A DNA stretch of 64,000 nucleotides from Phylloscopus collybita (GCA_027886175.1 JAJNNQ010000005.1:997001-1061000), one strand, 5' to 3'. Positions 32,560 to 45,105 are shown, numbered from the stretch's first letter. Made by a program: numbers and translations. Notes: generated by a model from the letters alone, not told the origin.

Positions 32560-33175
32560 CTGCCTCGGGGACAGGCGTTTGGGGTCACCCCTGCCTGGGA
32601 CAGGCATTTCCCATTGGGTCACCTCTGCCTAGGGGACAGGCATTTTGGGTCACCCCTGCCTGGGACAGGTGTTTCACACCTGGCTCACCTCTGCCTGAGA
32701 CAGGCATTTTGGGTCACCCCTGCCTGGGAAAGGTGTTTCACACCTGGGTCACCTCTGCCTCGGGGACAGGCATTTCCCATTGGGTCACCCCTGCCTGGGG
32801 ACAGGTGTTTCTTACCTGGGTCACCCCTGCCTGGGACAGGCATTTTGGGTCATCCCTGCCTGGGACAGGCATTTTGGGTCATCCCTGCCTGGGACAGGCA
32901 TTTCCCATTGGGTCACCCCTGCCTGGGACAGACGTTTCCCACCTCGGTCACCCCTTTCCCACCGGGGTCACCCCTGCCTGGGGACAGGTGTTTCACACCT
33001 GGCTCACTTCTGCCTGGGACAGGCATTTTGGGTCACCCCTGCCTCGGAGACAGGCGTTTGGGGTCACCCCTGCCTGGGACAGACGTTTTGGGTCACCCCT
33101 GCCTGGGACAGACATTTCCCACCTCAGTCACCCCTTTCCCACCTGGGTCACCCCTGCCTCGGGGGGAGGCGTTTC
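32560..33175. repeat. Minisatellite, GGGTCACCCCTGCCTGGGACAG
   Basis: About twenty units of 27-36 bp: GGGTCACCCCTGCCTGGGAC followed by AGGCATTTT, AGGTGTTTCACACCT, AGGCATTTCCCATT or AGACGTTTCCCACCTC. Several tail types shuffle along the array. Open frames in three phases are artefacts. Confidence 0.93.
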
Positions 33176-34320
33176 CCAGGGCGCAGGGAGGCTCCCACCC
33201 CCGCAGCCCCATCAATCCCTGTCCCGGGCTCCGAGAGGCAGCCAAGCCTTCCGGAGGAATGGATCAATCAATTACACAGGAGACACTTCCCTTGGAGATC
33301 ACAAATCCTTCAAGCAGGCAGCTCTATTAGATGGGCACTTCAGCCAAATCGTTAAACTGGCTGCCACTCGCAGGGAACAATAACTTCTCCTTTCCAAACA
33401 CTTATTATTCTCTCCGTTGCTTATTTACGAAGAATATTTTGATTCGCTTAATGCTGGGAACATCTTCCTCCGCCGCTGAATTAGAAATGATGGGATTGCA
33501 CATTCAGGATAATTAAATAAGACAGCTTTCTCCAAATAATAATAGTGTTGTAATGTCAGACAATGAACGGGCCCAGCCAGCGCAGGCAGGTCTCCTCCTC
33601 CCCTTCTGGCTGTGCTGCCTGCACTTTTCCAAGGGACAAAGTGGCATTGAAGCTGATGGAATCACTCAGGATGCTCTGGAGAGGCTTTTCCCTCCCAGCC
33701 ATCAGTGCCCCTTTTCTGTCCTTTACTTGCCCAATTGGAAGCAAAACACTTTAAAAACACTTGACAGATTCTTTTCCCCCACCCAAAGAATGCTGACAAA
33801 AAAATGCTTTATATGTTTGTGGGAAATGCCTTCAGCAGGTGACATCTGTGCCAGCCCCGGGTTAGGGCACGGCACTTGGCCCCCTCCAGAGGAGATGGAC
33901 ACACACCTCACCCCTGTGAAGCTCCAGGCAATGCTCCTCCTGCAGCCTGGGGCTGAGAGTGCCCTGAAGCAGCCCCAGAGCCTCCCTCCGAGCACCACCC
34001 ATCCTGCAGAGCCCAGCACTGGCAGCACCGAGCTGGGACTGCTCCTGCTGCACGCCCCCACATCCCTGGGCACTGCCCAGGAGGGTCCCTTTGGGATGGG
34101 CAGAGCTCACCTGGCTCCCACCCCTGTAAATCAGCCCCTGACATTCAGCCATTGCTGCCCAGGAACTAATTACTCCTAATGACTCTGCTTTTAGTAGCAC
34201 AGGGATCCTCTGAGAGGGGCTCTGCCTGTGTCCAGTACAGGTCAGGATGGCTTTGTTTGGGAACTGCTCCCACAACTGAGAGCTCATTTCCTATCAGCAG
34301 GAAAAGCCTGGACACAGAAG
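33176..34320. other. Unique intergenic DNA with candidate conserved block
   Basis: The stretch 33360-33560 is AT-rich, repeat-free and dense in ATTA/TAAT cores. The rest is ordinary and shows no exon-like feature. Confidence 0.45.
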
Positions 34321-34352
34321 CACAGAATCCCAGCCTGGTTTGGGATGGGAAG
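34321..34352 (-). mobile_element. CR1 fragment, 3' terminus, interrupted by an LTR
   Basis: CACAGAATCCCAGCCTGGTT followed by TGGGATGGGAAG is the CR1 3' end in reverse complement. Its continuation lies beyond the LTR at 34850. Confidence 0.8.
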
Positions 34353-34849
34353 TGATGCCTCAGATTGCAGCTTTCACAGTTTCAGGTTCTGTGCCACCTA
34401 AGGATGCAGTTCTGAGCCTCACATCAAGTGCCACTCAGCTCTCTTCACAGAACAAGCAGACAAAACAAATCCTTTCCTGCTGAGGACCAAGGACAACTTG
34501 CAGCCCAAAAAGCACAAACAAGGGTAGACTGGCAGGAAAAACAAGAAGGATGGGACCTCATAGCCTGAAGCTGCAATTGAACAATTAAACTCCAATATGC
34601 AAATGGACCAAAACTGATAAAAATGTAAAATCTCGTGATTGGGGAGCCACTTTGTGTGGCCATTCCCGACCCACCCTGGGTGCAGCCTGGGTCAGGCTCC
34701 TGTAATGCCCAGGGTGGGCCCTGGAAGCCTTTTAATAAATCTCTACTTTAATAAATCTCTACTTTAATAAATCTCTACTTTAATAAATCTCTACTTTATT
34801 CTCCAGCTCTCTCCAGCCTCTGTTTCAGCTCAGCCTTCCCAAGGCATCA
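34353..34849 (+). mobile_element. Solo LTR, 497 bp, inserted in CR1
   Basis: It is bounded by perfect 7-bp inverted termini, TGATGCC at the start and GGCATCA at the end. Inside are an octamer ATGCAAAT (34597-34604), a TATA-like GATAAAAAT (about 34616), and four tandem 16-bp units each carrying AATAAA (34734, 34750, 34766, 34782). No internal viral sequence is present, so this is a recombined single LTR. The target duplication is short and blurred (GGAAG on the left, GAGG on the right). Confidence 0.85.
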
Positions 34850-34908
34850 GAGGGACCTTAGAGACCATCCCTGAGCTCCAAACCCTCTGCCATGGCAGGG
34901 ACACCTTC
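34850..34908 (-). mobile_element. CR1 fragment, continuation of 34321-34352
   Basis: GGGACCTTAGAGACCATCCC, then CTGCCATGGCAGGGACACC, resumes the CR1 sequence exactly where the left piece stopped. Confidence 0.8.
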
Positions 34909-37900
34909 ACAGCACACCTTCCATAACCACTCATTTTCACACTCACACCTTCCTGACTTCCAAACTGTGCCCTTGGGGCATTTCCTGGTTTCTGCTGAAC
35001 TGAGGAGAGGTGGCTTTTAGCAGAGAACAGAAAATCCTCCTGGGAGCTTCACAGGTTGGGTTGTTTGCTGTGACAGAGTTACAGAGAGCTCCAGTTGCTG
35101 TGTTTAGGCACCAAAGGCATTCCCTGTTGGAGCAGCCCAGCCCAGTTAGCCCCAAAGCACTGGGCACTGGCTGCTGTTCCCTCCTTCTCCAGGAGCAGGG
35201 ATCCCATGGAGTCCCCAGCCCAGGAAGGTGCTGTGGTACCCAATCCTACCACAGCTGGCACTCTGCTTAATTAGTCCTGACAAATCCTGATAATGAATCA
35301 CTGAGAATGTGAGCTAAGCATGAAATAAAGCAAACAGCAAGGACCTTATGTAATTCTTCCTACTTCAATGGCTGCAGGAATTGAGTCACGAGATTGTTTT
35401 GGAACACTTCATGACACAAGTCAGGAGAGCTCTTTGTAAAGGAAGGTTTAACTTTTTTTCTCTTGAAGGGCTCTCCGTGGCTGTGCAGATTTTGTTCAAG
35501 TGGAGATCTTTCCCTCATCTCTTTTATTTATTCCCTCCATGTCCTTCCTCACCCGTGTTGTAGTGAGCCTGCTCTGTGCAAGGTTTTACCCTGTGCCCAA
35601 CCCCACCCAAACCAGTGCTGAGACAGTTCTGAGTTAGGAAAAGGCTTTCATGGGACCCAGCAGGGCAGGGCTGGCTGTGCCTGCACACAGCTCACATTTT
35701 CCAGCTGGTTGGCTCTTGGCTTCTCTTGGGTCCTTCAAGGGAACCAAAACACTTTGTCTGACCCAAACCAACCCCAGTGGAATGAACAGCTGAAATCTTC
35801 CCCTTACCTTTCCCCAATGAAATGGAAACAAATATAATTTCTTGGTGTTATTAGGGCATTTTGTTGAAAAGAGCTCTGTCCCAATGCCTGTGTTTCCTGT
35901 GCAAGCTGCAGGGCAGCCCCTGTCCCTGTCCCTGTGGGCTGTGGCTGTGTCACCAGGCAGGGCTGGGCTGCAGAGGGAGGGTCCTGGCTCAGCACCCAGC
36001 ACCCTGGGCTCTGCTCTGGGCTCTGCTCTGGGCTGGAGCCCAGTGGGCTGTGTCAGGGGTGCTGCCAGACCCAGCTCCCACCTCAGGCATCCAAAATAAA
36101 CCCATTTTCCTCACCTCAAAACACCACCCCAAGGGTTGGCCACCATGGGCCACCATGGACAGGGGGTCTGGGGGGGATCTGTGCAGGAAATGCTCCCCCA
36201 GCCCCTGGTGCTGCTGCAGGTCCAGCCTGGCTCCATCCCTGCCCTCCCCTGCAGCAGGACCTGTCCCACCCTGAGCACAGCCCAGAGCCAGCCCTGGGCA
36301 CCCAGGCCAGCCTGGGCAGCAGGGAATTCCTGCCTGCCCCTCTCCCAGCTGCTCCCAGAGCTGGCAGGAGCTGCTTTGTGCCCAGCACCTTCAGCAGGGA
36401 TGGTGTGACTGTGATAAGCAGAGCTGAAACCCAAATCTGATCCAGATATTGGATCAAACCTTGTACTCCATGGCAATCTAATTTTATCCTGACATGTTGA
36501 TTGCTCGCTCTTCAGCTGTGGCTGCTGTCCCAAAGGGGGTTAAGTGAGAGGAGCTGCATTATTTTTTTTTTTCTTCCTCTCCTGTAAGAAGATGACACGA
36601 AATAAATTCAGAAGAACACACACAAGAAAAAAATGTGGGGTTTGTTATTCACAAGACAGCTCTGAGAAGGGAAAAAAAATTGGAGCTGAGATTTGTGAGG
36701 GATGGTACAAAATATGATGGGATTTGTGACTAATAAATCACAGAGAACCATCCCAAACCCAGGGAACTGGTCCACTGTAGGGGCTCTTGAAAACCTCTCT
36801 GTATTGTTCTCCCCGCTTTCCAGCAGGTGGGAAAGATGGAATTCCTTGGAAAAGCCAGGCCTGTGACTCATGCTGCCCTGCTGGGGAATTCACAGCTCAT
36901 GGAGCAACCAAATCCAGCCCCCGAGGGCAGGTGCAGGGCTTCCTCAGGGATCTGGGATTCTGAAGTGAGGCACAGGCAACGCCCTCAGGAAGGGATGCTG
37001 AGCTTTGCCTCCGTGGGGAATTAATTGTCTGTCATTGAAATAAGGGCCTGGAGAACCTGCAAGGATTTTCACTGATTTCCAGGGATATCAAATCCCAAAT
37101 ATAAAGCTGAGGAATGCCAGCAAGGGGCACAGCACCAGACCTGAACAGCAAAAGCACCAAGAGCCCTTGAAAGCACCAAAGGCAGACAGGAGGAGAAACC
37201 AGAGCCAGGTCAGCCAGAAAGCCACAATCAGAAGATACCTGGGTGAGCAGCACATCTCTCCCTCAAACACTGGTGAATTTTCACAGAAAAGGCCCAGAAT
37301 TGAACATTTTCCCCCACTTGGTTCTGTTCAGAGCAGCAGAGCTCCTGCTCTCCCCAGTTTGAGCCCTCAGGATGCCTGGCCCATCTCTCTGGGCCTTGCC
37401 CTGGGGGCCACAGGTTCACTTCAGCAAATATTGGTGCTGCCAAATGGAAGAGGAGAGCCTGGTGTCGATGTTTGCAGAACCACAGCGCTGCCCTTAATTC
37501 TCTTGCAAATATTTAAGACAAAAAAGTCAAACACCAGCTCACCAGCCCGTCAGGAAAACCTCATTTGCACCACTGACAATCCCCCTCACTTCTAATAACC
37601 CAAAACTTAGAAGTGTTTCTTACTTTTAGCAGCCTTTTTTTTTTTTTTTTTTTTTTTCTCTTGACCCAGATACAAACAAGCTTTTACTACTGGGAAATGC
37701 AGCGTTGATGCAGCAGTGCTAAACCCATCCCTTATTTTTGTGTTAAACCAGGAGAGCTGCCCTCCCTCCTCTTTGACTGCCCACCTGGCTGGTGCTCTGC
37801 ATTCTCCCCAAATTCAGGAGGTGCCTCACATCCCCCCTCTGCCTCCTCCCTCAGCTCAGGGTCCAGCTCTGCCAAAATCAAACTGAATATTTCAGACACA

Positions 37901-38221
37901 CCAGTGCTGGCTCAGGGTTGGCGTGAGCAGACAAGAATAAAATTGCTTTTTATAAGATTTTTTTTATTAAAAGCAATTCGGTTTGGGGAGCCAAAAGATG
38001 AATTAAGAGAGTGGTGGTGGGCTGTGTGTTAATTGCAGGGAGTTAATTGAATTGGGGATGGCTGATGAGTGCGGGGCAGTGCTGGCTGGAGGCTCTGTGT
38101 GGGCTCCAGCTCTGCCATGGAGAAAAATCCCTGTCCTCAGGACATCCCCCAGCTTTTCTGGTGGTTTGGCTCCTTGGCAATTTTCCTTTTCATGCTCTTT
38201 GAGGGGAAAAAAAAAAAAAGG

Positions 38222-38258
<37 letters not shown>

Positions 38259-38854
38259 AAAAAGGAAGGCATTTTGGAGAAGAGAGGAACAAGTCAAAGG
38301 CAAACCCCTGAGAGCACTTAGGGAGGAAAAAGCCCTCTCATGCTCCTGGTGTCTCCTGCTCAACTTTTCCATTTACACCCCCTGACTCCAGCAGCAGGGG
38401 TCACACCAGGCAGCTCCCAGCACTTCCAGAGGGCAGAGCCTGCCCAGCCTGGGCTTTGGGGAGCCACAGGGGAGCTTTTAGTGCTTCTGACCAAGGCGTG
38501 AATTCCTAAACAGGAATTCAAATGCCATCCCATAAACCACCAACCTCCCAGCAAAGCAATGCTGAGAGTGGGCAGGGCTGAGATGTGCTAACGTTTGAAA
38601 TCGAAGTAACCACTGACAAGCCTCTGGAAACGCTGCAAATTTCCTTTATCCTCACTGCCAGGGAGGAGAACCTTCCCTTCCAAAGTGGGAATTTTTATCA
38701 TTACTTTATGTCCTCCTCTGTTTTTATGAGGCAAAAGTCAGGAAGACATTTCAAACTTGAATTACTTGAAACTTCTGCTCAGTTCCCACCAGAACTAGGC
38801 TGGAATTCTCTAGATTGGAGTGCTTTGGAGTTCATTTTCCATTTCTGCACCAAC
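34909..38854. other. Unique intergenic DNA with simple repeats
   Basis: Simple tracts are GGGCTCTGCTCT repeats (36004-36035), a T29 run (about 37634-37662) and an A-rich tract with single G interruptions (38204-38275). The stretch 35260-35420 is AT-rich and repeat-free. No recognisable gene or retroelement is present. Confidence 0.5.
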
Positions 38855-38952
38855 GAAATTGTGGAGTCCCTCAAATCTAAGGAACATTTAAGGTTGGACT
38901 TGATGTTCTTGGAGGTCTTTTTCAGCTGTGATCATCCTGTGAGTCTGTGAGT
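38855..38952 (+). mobile_element. Old CR1 3' end
   Basis: GGTTGGACTTGATGTTCTTG followed by GAGGTCTTTTTCAGCTGTGA and a degraded GTGAGTCTGTGAG terminus matches an ancient, diverged CR1 3' end. Confidence 0.75.
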
Positions 38953-40782
38953 GCAGTCTGAGGAATCAGAAGGAGAAAAGGACAGTGAGGGAGGCAGCCC
39001 CATCCCAGCTCTCTCTGCAGTCAGTGCCTTTCCTGCTCGTTTTGCTCCGTGCTGGGAGTGCTCCAGACCCATAAACCATGGGAGTGTGGGGCTGCAGCCT
39101 GGAGAAGGTGGGCATGGGCTGGGTTCTGTGTATTTACAAAGAGAGGAACAATCTGCACCCTCTCTTGGGGGGGAGAGGTGGCCCTGGAGAAGCAAACCCC
39201 AGGCAGCCAAGAGCCAGACCAGGCAAATTTAACAAATTTAAAATTATTTCCTTGACAATGGGTGTGTAACCTAAGGCTGCAATAGAAGCAAAAAAACACC
39301 CACTGGAGCCGAGTTGCTGTGGCACAGTAATTTGCTGATTAATCCCCAAAGTACACTCCAAAGGACACGGCCAAAGACTTCAGGACAATGGCCTTATTTT
39401 TACTGTGCCACTTCATATTTTTCATTTACGAGTGCAGCTCTTGTTAAAGACCTGTAATTTCATCTCTGGCTCACCCTGTGAGGAGCCTTTGCCTTGCCCC
39501 AAAATACTCACTTCGAAAAGCTCTCACAGAAAGCCTGCAACCAACAATAAAAAACAATTGCCCTGAAAACCACCCTCAGTTTGGGGCATTTCCATCCCCC
39601 CGGCCCCTGCTGGTGCTCCCCTCGGAGCTGGGGCTGGGCAATGATTTCTCCCTTTCCTGCTGGCTCTGGAACTGCACAAACTCCTCAGAAGCAAAGGCAG
39701 GAAAGCTGCAGAGCTCCTGGGCCAGGGAGGGCTCTGCCCTGCCTGTCCCCGTTTCCATCACGTCCCTGATGCTAATTGAGTCCTCAGCCTCGGCTGCAGC
39801 TTCCTGTTGGCAGCTCCTGGCCCAGCACATCATCTGTTTTGGGGTCTCCTGGGATCTGGCTTCAGCTCCAGGTTTTCCACCCTTTTCCTGTGTGGGGCTC
39901 CAGGGAACGATCTCATTCCTTGCTGCTGCAGCTCCCCTCCCTCCCAGCAATAACAAACCCACTAATTCACACCGCTCCCAGACACAGCAACCATGGCAAT
40001 AAAGCTTGCAAACAGAGCAGAGGGAGAGAGCCATGTAAATATGATTCAAACCCCAGCTGAAGTTACTAAAATCCAATTGAGTTCAAATTCCTTTTCCTCC
40101 TTCCCCCTGGCTGATGTTTCCCCAAAGCTGCTCCCTTGAATTCCGTGTGCACAGTCACCCTTCATTTCCATCCTTCTGCTGCTTGTGGAGGAAATAATTG
40201 AACTGGTGAAGGTTTTGTCCAGGTGGAATGCCTGAGCAGCCAGGGATGCCTCTGAAACTGGGAGAGGTTTGCAGGAATGACACCAGGGGGATGTCTGGCC
40301 CCCATTGCAGAAGGATCTGAGCGTTTATAGAAGCACAACAAAGAGTTTGAGCAGTGGCAGCAAGCAAAAAAAAAAAAAAAAAAGGGGGGGTTGAATTGGG
40401 TTTGAAGAGGTGTGGGAGTGTCTCAGCCCAAACCTGCTGAGCACCAAGGGCACAGGCAGGTGACCAAAGAGGTGACATCTGTGAAGTGGCCGTGGTGGTG
40501 TGGCACCGGTGCTGCTGGATTTGGTGAGACTGGGGCTGTTCCCAGGGTTGTTCCCAGGGTTTCAGCCCTAGGGAACACGAAGGATGTTGGTTAGACTTGG
40601 TTATCTGTTCTTTATTGCCCAGGAAAGGTGGATTTATAGCAAACACAGCTCCCAGTTTGGTGGGGTTTTGGTGGGATGGGAGAATTGACCACAAAGGAAC
40701 CTCCCAGGAACCAACTGCAAAATCATCTCAGATCACCAAGAAATCGCTGAGATCCTCAAAGATCATCCACTGTGGGGGTAGA
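38953..40782. other. Unique intergenic DNA, nothing recognised
   Basis: An A18-G7 tract lies near 40366-40390. No repeat family or coding motif is seen. Confidence 0.5.
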
Positions 40783-40946
40783 GAGGCCCTGGGCTGGAAT
40801 TCCCAGAACAGCTGGGGCTGCCCCTGGATCCCTGGCAGTGCCCCAGGCCAGGCTGGACACTGGGGACAGCCTGGGACAGCGGGAGGTGTCCCTGCCAGGG
40901 CAGCCTTTAAGGTCCCTCCCCACCCAGCCCATTCTGTGATTCCCCC
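40783..40946 (+). mobile_element. CR1 LINE fragment, 3' end
   Basis: CAGCTGGGGCTGCCCCTGGA to CCCATTCTGTGATTCC is a near-complete CR1 3' segment with a small internal deletion after GGGCAG. Confidence 0.9.
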
Positions 40947-42192
40947 TGGAGAGCACACACAATAAATCACTTTTTTGGAGCACTCCCATCTTCCTGGGGC
41001 CATTTCCAGGGTCCCCTGCAGGGGCAGTGCTGTGGGGGCAGACACTTCAGCCTCAGCCCCGAGCTGGAGCTGGAAGGTGAAACCTCCTCTGAGCTCCATC
41101 AGCCTGCGCGGAGGCCTCCTGCAAAACCAGCCCTAATATTCAAAATTTAGCAGCACCGTCTGTTAGGGATTTGGTTAAACATAAACAACTCATTACCCAG
41201 CTCAGAGCTGGGAGAAGGATCGCTCTCTTTCACATGCAACCCATTTCCTTCAGCTGCAAAAACACAAACACTTGCTTCCCAGGATTTCTGAACGGCTTCC
41301 AAAGGTTTCTGACAGCAGCCACGCTCCTAACCTGTAGCCAAAGAAATAACTGCACTATTAATCTGGAGCTGGCAGGAACTCCCTGACATTTGAATTATGT
41401 TGCTGAAAGGTGTCTTTTTAGCAGCTGGTAAATAACGATCCCCTAATTGCAGATATAAATCCGGGGAGGTGTGAATGCGCTGCTGAAAGCGACGAAAATG
41501 TTTAATAAAATATGGCCCAGGAATGGAGAAGGGGATGAGATTCAACATCTTGGGGGTTTCTGGGTGTGCTGGCAGAAGCACAGCCCCTGGGGGTGGCATC
41601 CCAGCCCTGTCCTAGTGAGGGATGTGGTGACAATTGTCCCAAGGAACCTGAGCAAGCACAAAGCCCCTCCTCACCCAGCCGAGTTCTCCTGGCTGCTGCA
41701 GGGAGGAGCATTCCTGAGAACCAGCAGACCTTCCTTCATTTTGTTTCTCCAGTGAAGTTTGATGAAGACGTGGTTTCCTTTCGGGGCCTGGATTTGTCAC
41801 CTCTGTGATTCAGACTTGTATCATAGATCTCTAATCAGAGAAATTGGAAAGAGCTCAGAACTGTAGTTTATTTTTTTTTTTTTAATCACTTTTGAAAATT
41901 CTGCCCCAAGTCAACTGTTTTACAAAAGCCATGGCAGCTTGATCTGAAATGGCTTTATTTTGGTGCTTCACTTTCAGCCTTTTTGAGTATTACATTTACC
42001 CATTGTAATATTTTTGTTATTTTTTGGCAGTGGATAAAGACAAATTCTTTTACTTAAGATCGATTTTTTTTTCTAATTGTAGCCTCACCAAAAATCCCCA
42101 GCAGAGCTTCTCCAGTGACTTCCACAACTGACTGCAGCACGAAGCCCGAGACAAAGCTCATCCTGGTGCCTGCGTGGAGGAGGTTTGCAGGG
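40947..42192. other. Unique intergenic DNA, nothing recognised
   Basis: AT-rich at 41820-42080. No feature seen. Confidence 0.5.
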
Positions 42193-42370
42193 AATATCAT
42201 GGAATGTCTGGGCATGGAAGGGACCCACAGGATCATCCAGCCCAGCCCCTGTCCCTGCACAGAGCCCTCAAATCCCACCCTGGGCATCCCTGGGAGCAGC
42301 ATCCAGAGGTTCCTGGAGCTCTGGCAGTGCCCATTCCCTGGGGAGCCTGGCAGTGCCAGCACCCTCACCT
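42193..42370 (-). mobile_element. CR1 LINE fragment (other subfamily)
   Basis: ATCATGGAATGTCTGGGCAT, GGAAGGGACCCACAGGATCA and CAGCCCCTGTCCCTGCACAG fit a CR1 3' region of a different subfamily from most copies here. Confidence 0.7.
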
Positions 42371-42959
42371 TCCCCAATAAAACAACAAAATACTGTGTAC
42401 AGGTGTATGTGCAATAGATTGTGAACCCCAGCACAGCCTGGGGAATGCTGAGTGACCTTTCTGAGTGCTGAGATACAGCACAGCTCAGTCCAGGCTGGGT
42501 TTCCTCACTCCTGGCTGTGATTACCAGCCCCAGCTGTGAGTGCAGCCCAGCTCTCTGTCCCACTCCTACAGCTGCCCCTCAGCTGAGCCTGCCAGGAAAA
42601 GCTGCCAGGCTCAGCCTCCTGCCCTGCCTCAGGGAACCAGCAGGGAAGTTCATTCCCAAGCTGCCAAGTGCAGCTCCCTTCTCCAGCACCACGTTCATTA
42701 ACTCTGCAGCACAACACCCAAATTACTCCTTTTTAGCTTCTGCAAAGATTTTCGTGTCATGCTCGGGGTGGTTCCACCTCATTACTGCTGCTTCTTTACT
42801 CTTCCATTATTGATGCACAGGCACTGCCCATGCAAGGAGTCATTAATAAGCCACCTTCTTAAATCCCTGTGTTCCCCTGAAAGGAAGGGATCTCTGCCAT
42901 TGCCTCTGCCTGTGTTCAAATTACAAATTACAATAATGAGAGACTGTTTCTGCTCATCC
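42371..42959. other. Unique intergenic DNA, nothing recognised
   Basis: Mixed composition without recognisable features. Confidence 0.5.
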
Positions 42960-43095
42960 CATCCCACCCTGCCATGGCAGGGACACCTCCCACTGTCCCA
43001 GGCTGTCCCCAGTGTCCAGCCTGGCCTTGGGCACTGCCAGGGATCCAGGGGCAGCCCCAGCTGCTCTGGGCACCCTGTGCCACCCTGCCCACCCT
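42960..43095 (-). mobile_element. CR1 LINE fragment
   Basis: CCTGCCATGGCAGGGACACC to GGGCAGCCCCAGCTGCTCTG is CR1 in reverse complement, lacking the extreme 3' terminus. Confidence 0.88.
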
Positions 43096-43659
43096 CAATC
43101 ACCAATCCCACCGCCCCAAATTCCAGGAATCTCCCCAGTGCAGCCCTGACTGAGGCCATGAAGATGACATGGTGATGAGGATGACACCAGGGGATCAGGG
43201 TGATTTTCTGGTGACCAGCACCAACCCTGCTCAGCACCCTGCCCAAAGCACCCCCACCAGCCAAGCCTGAAACCCAAACGGAGCCCAGAGCCCAGCCCAG
43301 CCCCTGCTCACCCACAGCAGCTCCCTGGGCTGGGCACTGCTGAAGATTAAACCACTAAAAGGGGCTTTAGGAGGAAACTTGTACAGGAGAGGAAGAACTG
43401 GGCTGCAGAAGCTGGAGCTGGCGTGCAAGGCTGAATTAATAGCTTAATGCAATTCACTTCTTACTGGTTGCCTGGAAACTAACTTGGGGGAAAAAAAAAA
43501 AGAAAAAAAAAAAGGGAAAAGCACAAACCATAATGGGTGTAGAGGGCTTAATAGGGAATTATTGATGCCACCAGACTGTCTGACAGGCTGATGGATTTCT
43601 AACGAAATCGCTCGGAATGTTCCTTTGTTATTCTGTGTTCTCCTGAACAACGGGGTCGG
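43096..43659. other. Unique intergenic DNA, nothing recognised
   Basis: Two adjacent A-runs lie at 43490-43515. Otherwise no recognisable feature. Confidence 0.5.
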
Positions 43660-43942
43660 GGGCCAAAGGAGAGAAGAGGGAACACTCCGTGGTGCTGGGG
43701 TTATCACCTGGCTGGGGTGTTCCAGGGTCCAGAGTCAAAGGAGAGGAGAGGGAACACTCCGTGGTGCTGGGGTTATCACCTGGCTGGAGGTGTTCCAGGG
43801 TCTGGGGCCAAAGGAGAGGAGATGTTCCATGGTGCTGGGGTGGATGCTGGTGGGAGAGTCAGGGTGTGCAAGTGTCATGGGCCAAAGGAGAGGGAACACT
43901 CCGTGGTGCTGGGGTTATCACCTGGCTGGGGGTGTTCCAGGG
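43660..43942. repeat. Minisatellite, ~72-bp unit x4
   Basis: Units beginning CCAAAGGAGAG start near 43662, 43735, 43808 and 43879. Each contains GAACACTCCGTGGTGCTGGG, TTATCACCTGGCTGG and GTGTTCCAGGG. Unit 3 is rearranged in its middle. Confidence 0.92.
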
Positions 43943-44097
43943 GCTGCTCCTGCTCCGCTCCTGCTCCCCTGCGTGCCCAGCATTGCCCTGCCCGCCCTCT
44001 CCTGCAGCAGGCACAGGGAGCACTGGAGAGCTGCTGCCCCAGCCAGCTGGCTGGGGTGAGCCCTGCAGAGCTGCTCGCACACAGCAGCCGCCTCCGG

Positions 44098-44292
44098 CTC
44101 CTCATCCCAGCTCCTCATCCTGGCTCCTCATCCCAGCTCCTCATCCCAGCCTCATTCCAGCTCCTCATCCCAGCTCCTCATCCCAGCCTCATTCCAGGTT
44201 CTCATCCCAGCTCCTCATCCCCGCCTCATTCCAGCTCTTCATCCCAGCTCCTCATCTCAGGTTCTCATCCCAGCTCCATCCCAGCTCCAAAC
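44098..44292. repeat. Minisatellite, CTCCTCATCCCAG (12-13 bp)
   Basis: About sixteen units are interspersed with CCTCATTCCAG and GTTCTCATCCCAG variants. Confidence 0.9.
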
Positions 44293-44889
44293 CCCACGCT
44301 CCGGGAGCGAGCCGCGGCTCTCTGGCCAGCGCTGCCCTGGGGAGAGTTTCAGCAGGTGCTCGTCACTGTGTTCATGAGGAGAGGGAAGAACACGTGCCCT
44401 GGAAAGGCTGCTGCCATCCCAAAAGCGTCCTTTGGGTGAGGAACCCCCCCAGAGCCTGGAGGAGAGCAGGGACGGCAGGCAGGGAAAGGGGACCAGCGGC
44501 AGCTGCTTTGGCTGGAGAGCTCCTGTTCACCCCAGCCAGGACCTGCCGAGCCTGGGGAGGCACCAAGTGAACTGTTAATGATGCACATTTCAATTAACTG
44601 AGGAGGCAGCTCGGTGGTTCTGACACCACAAAGCAAACCCTGTCCCCCCAGGTCACAGGAGCATCCCCCAGAGCAGCTCCAACAGCCACACCCTGGCGCC
44701 CCGTTTTCCATCTCGGAACAGGGCAGCTTCTATCCCCATTATTTGGGACAGGAATGAGGTCACTTTAATTACCTTCACCTTCAGAGGAGCACCCACCTCC
44801 CTGCTGGCGACTTTTGGAGCCATAAATGAGGCACTGACAACAGCAAAGCAGAGAACACCATGAACCCCAGCAGCCTCAGGCTGGAGACC
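44293..44889. other. Unique intergenic DNA, nothing recognised
   Basis: GC-rich to 44600 and then mixed. No coding signal is seen. Confidence 0.5.
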
Positions 44890-45105
44890 CTCCCCACACC
44901 CACAAATACCCAAAAATGCCCACAAATATCCACAAATACCCATAAATACCCATAAATATCCACAAATGCCCACAAATACCCACAAATACCCATAAATATC
45001 CACAAATACCCATGAATACCCATAAATATCCATAAATACCCATAAATATCCACAAATACCCATAAATACCCATAAATATCCACAAATACCCACAAATACC
45101 CGGCC
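44890..45105. repeat. Decamer array, CCCAYAAATA
   Basis: About 21 units of exactly 10 bp alternate CCCATAAATA, CCCACAAATA, TCCACAAATA and TCCATAAATA. The Gly/Tyr/Trp/Ile-rich frames on the minus strand are artefacts of the period. Confidence 0.95.
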
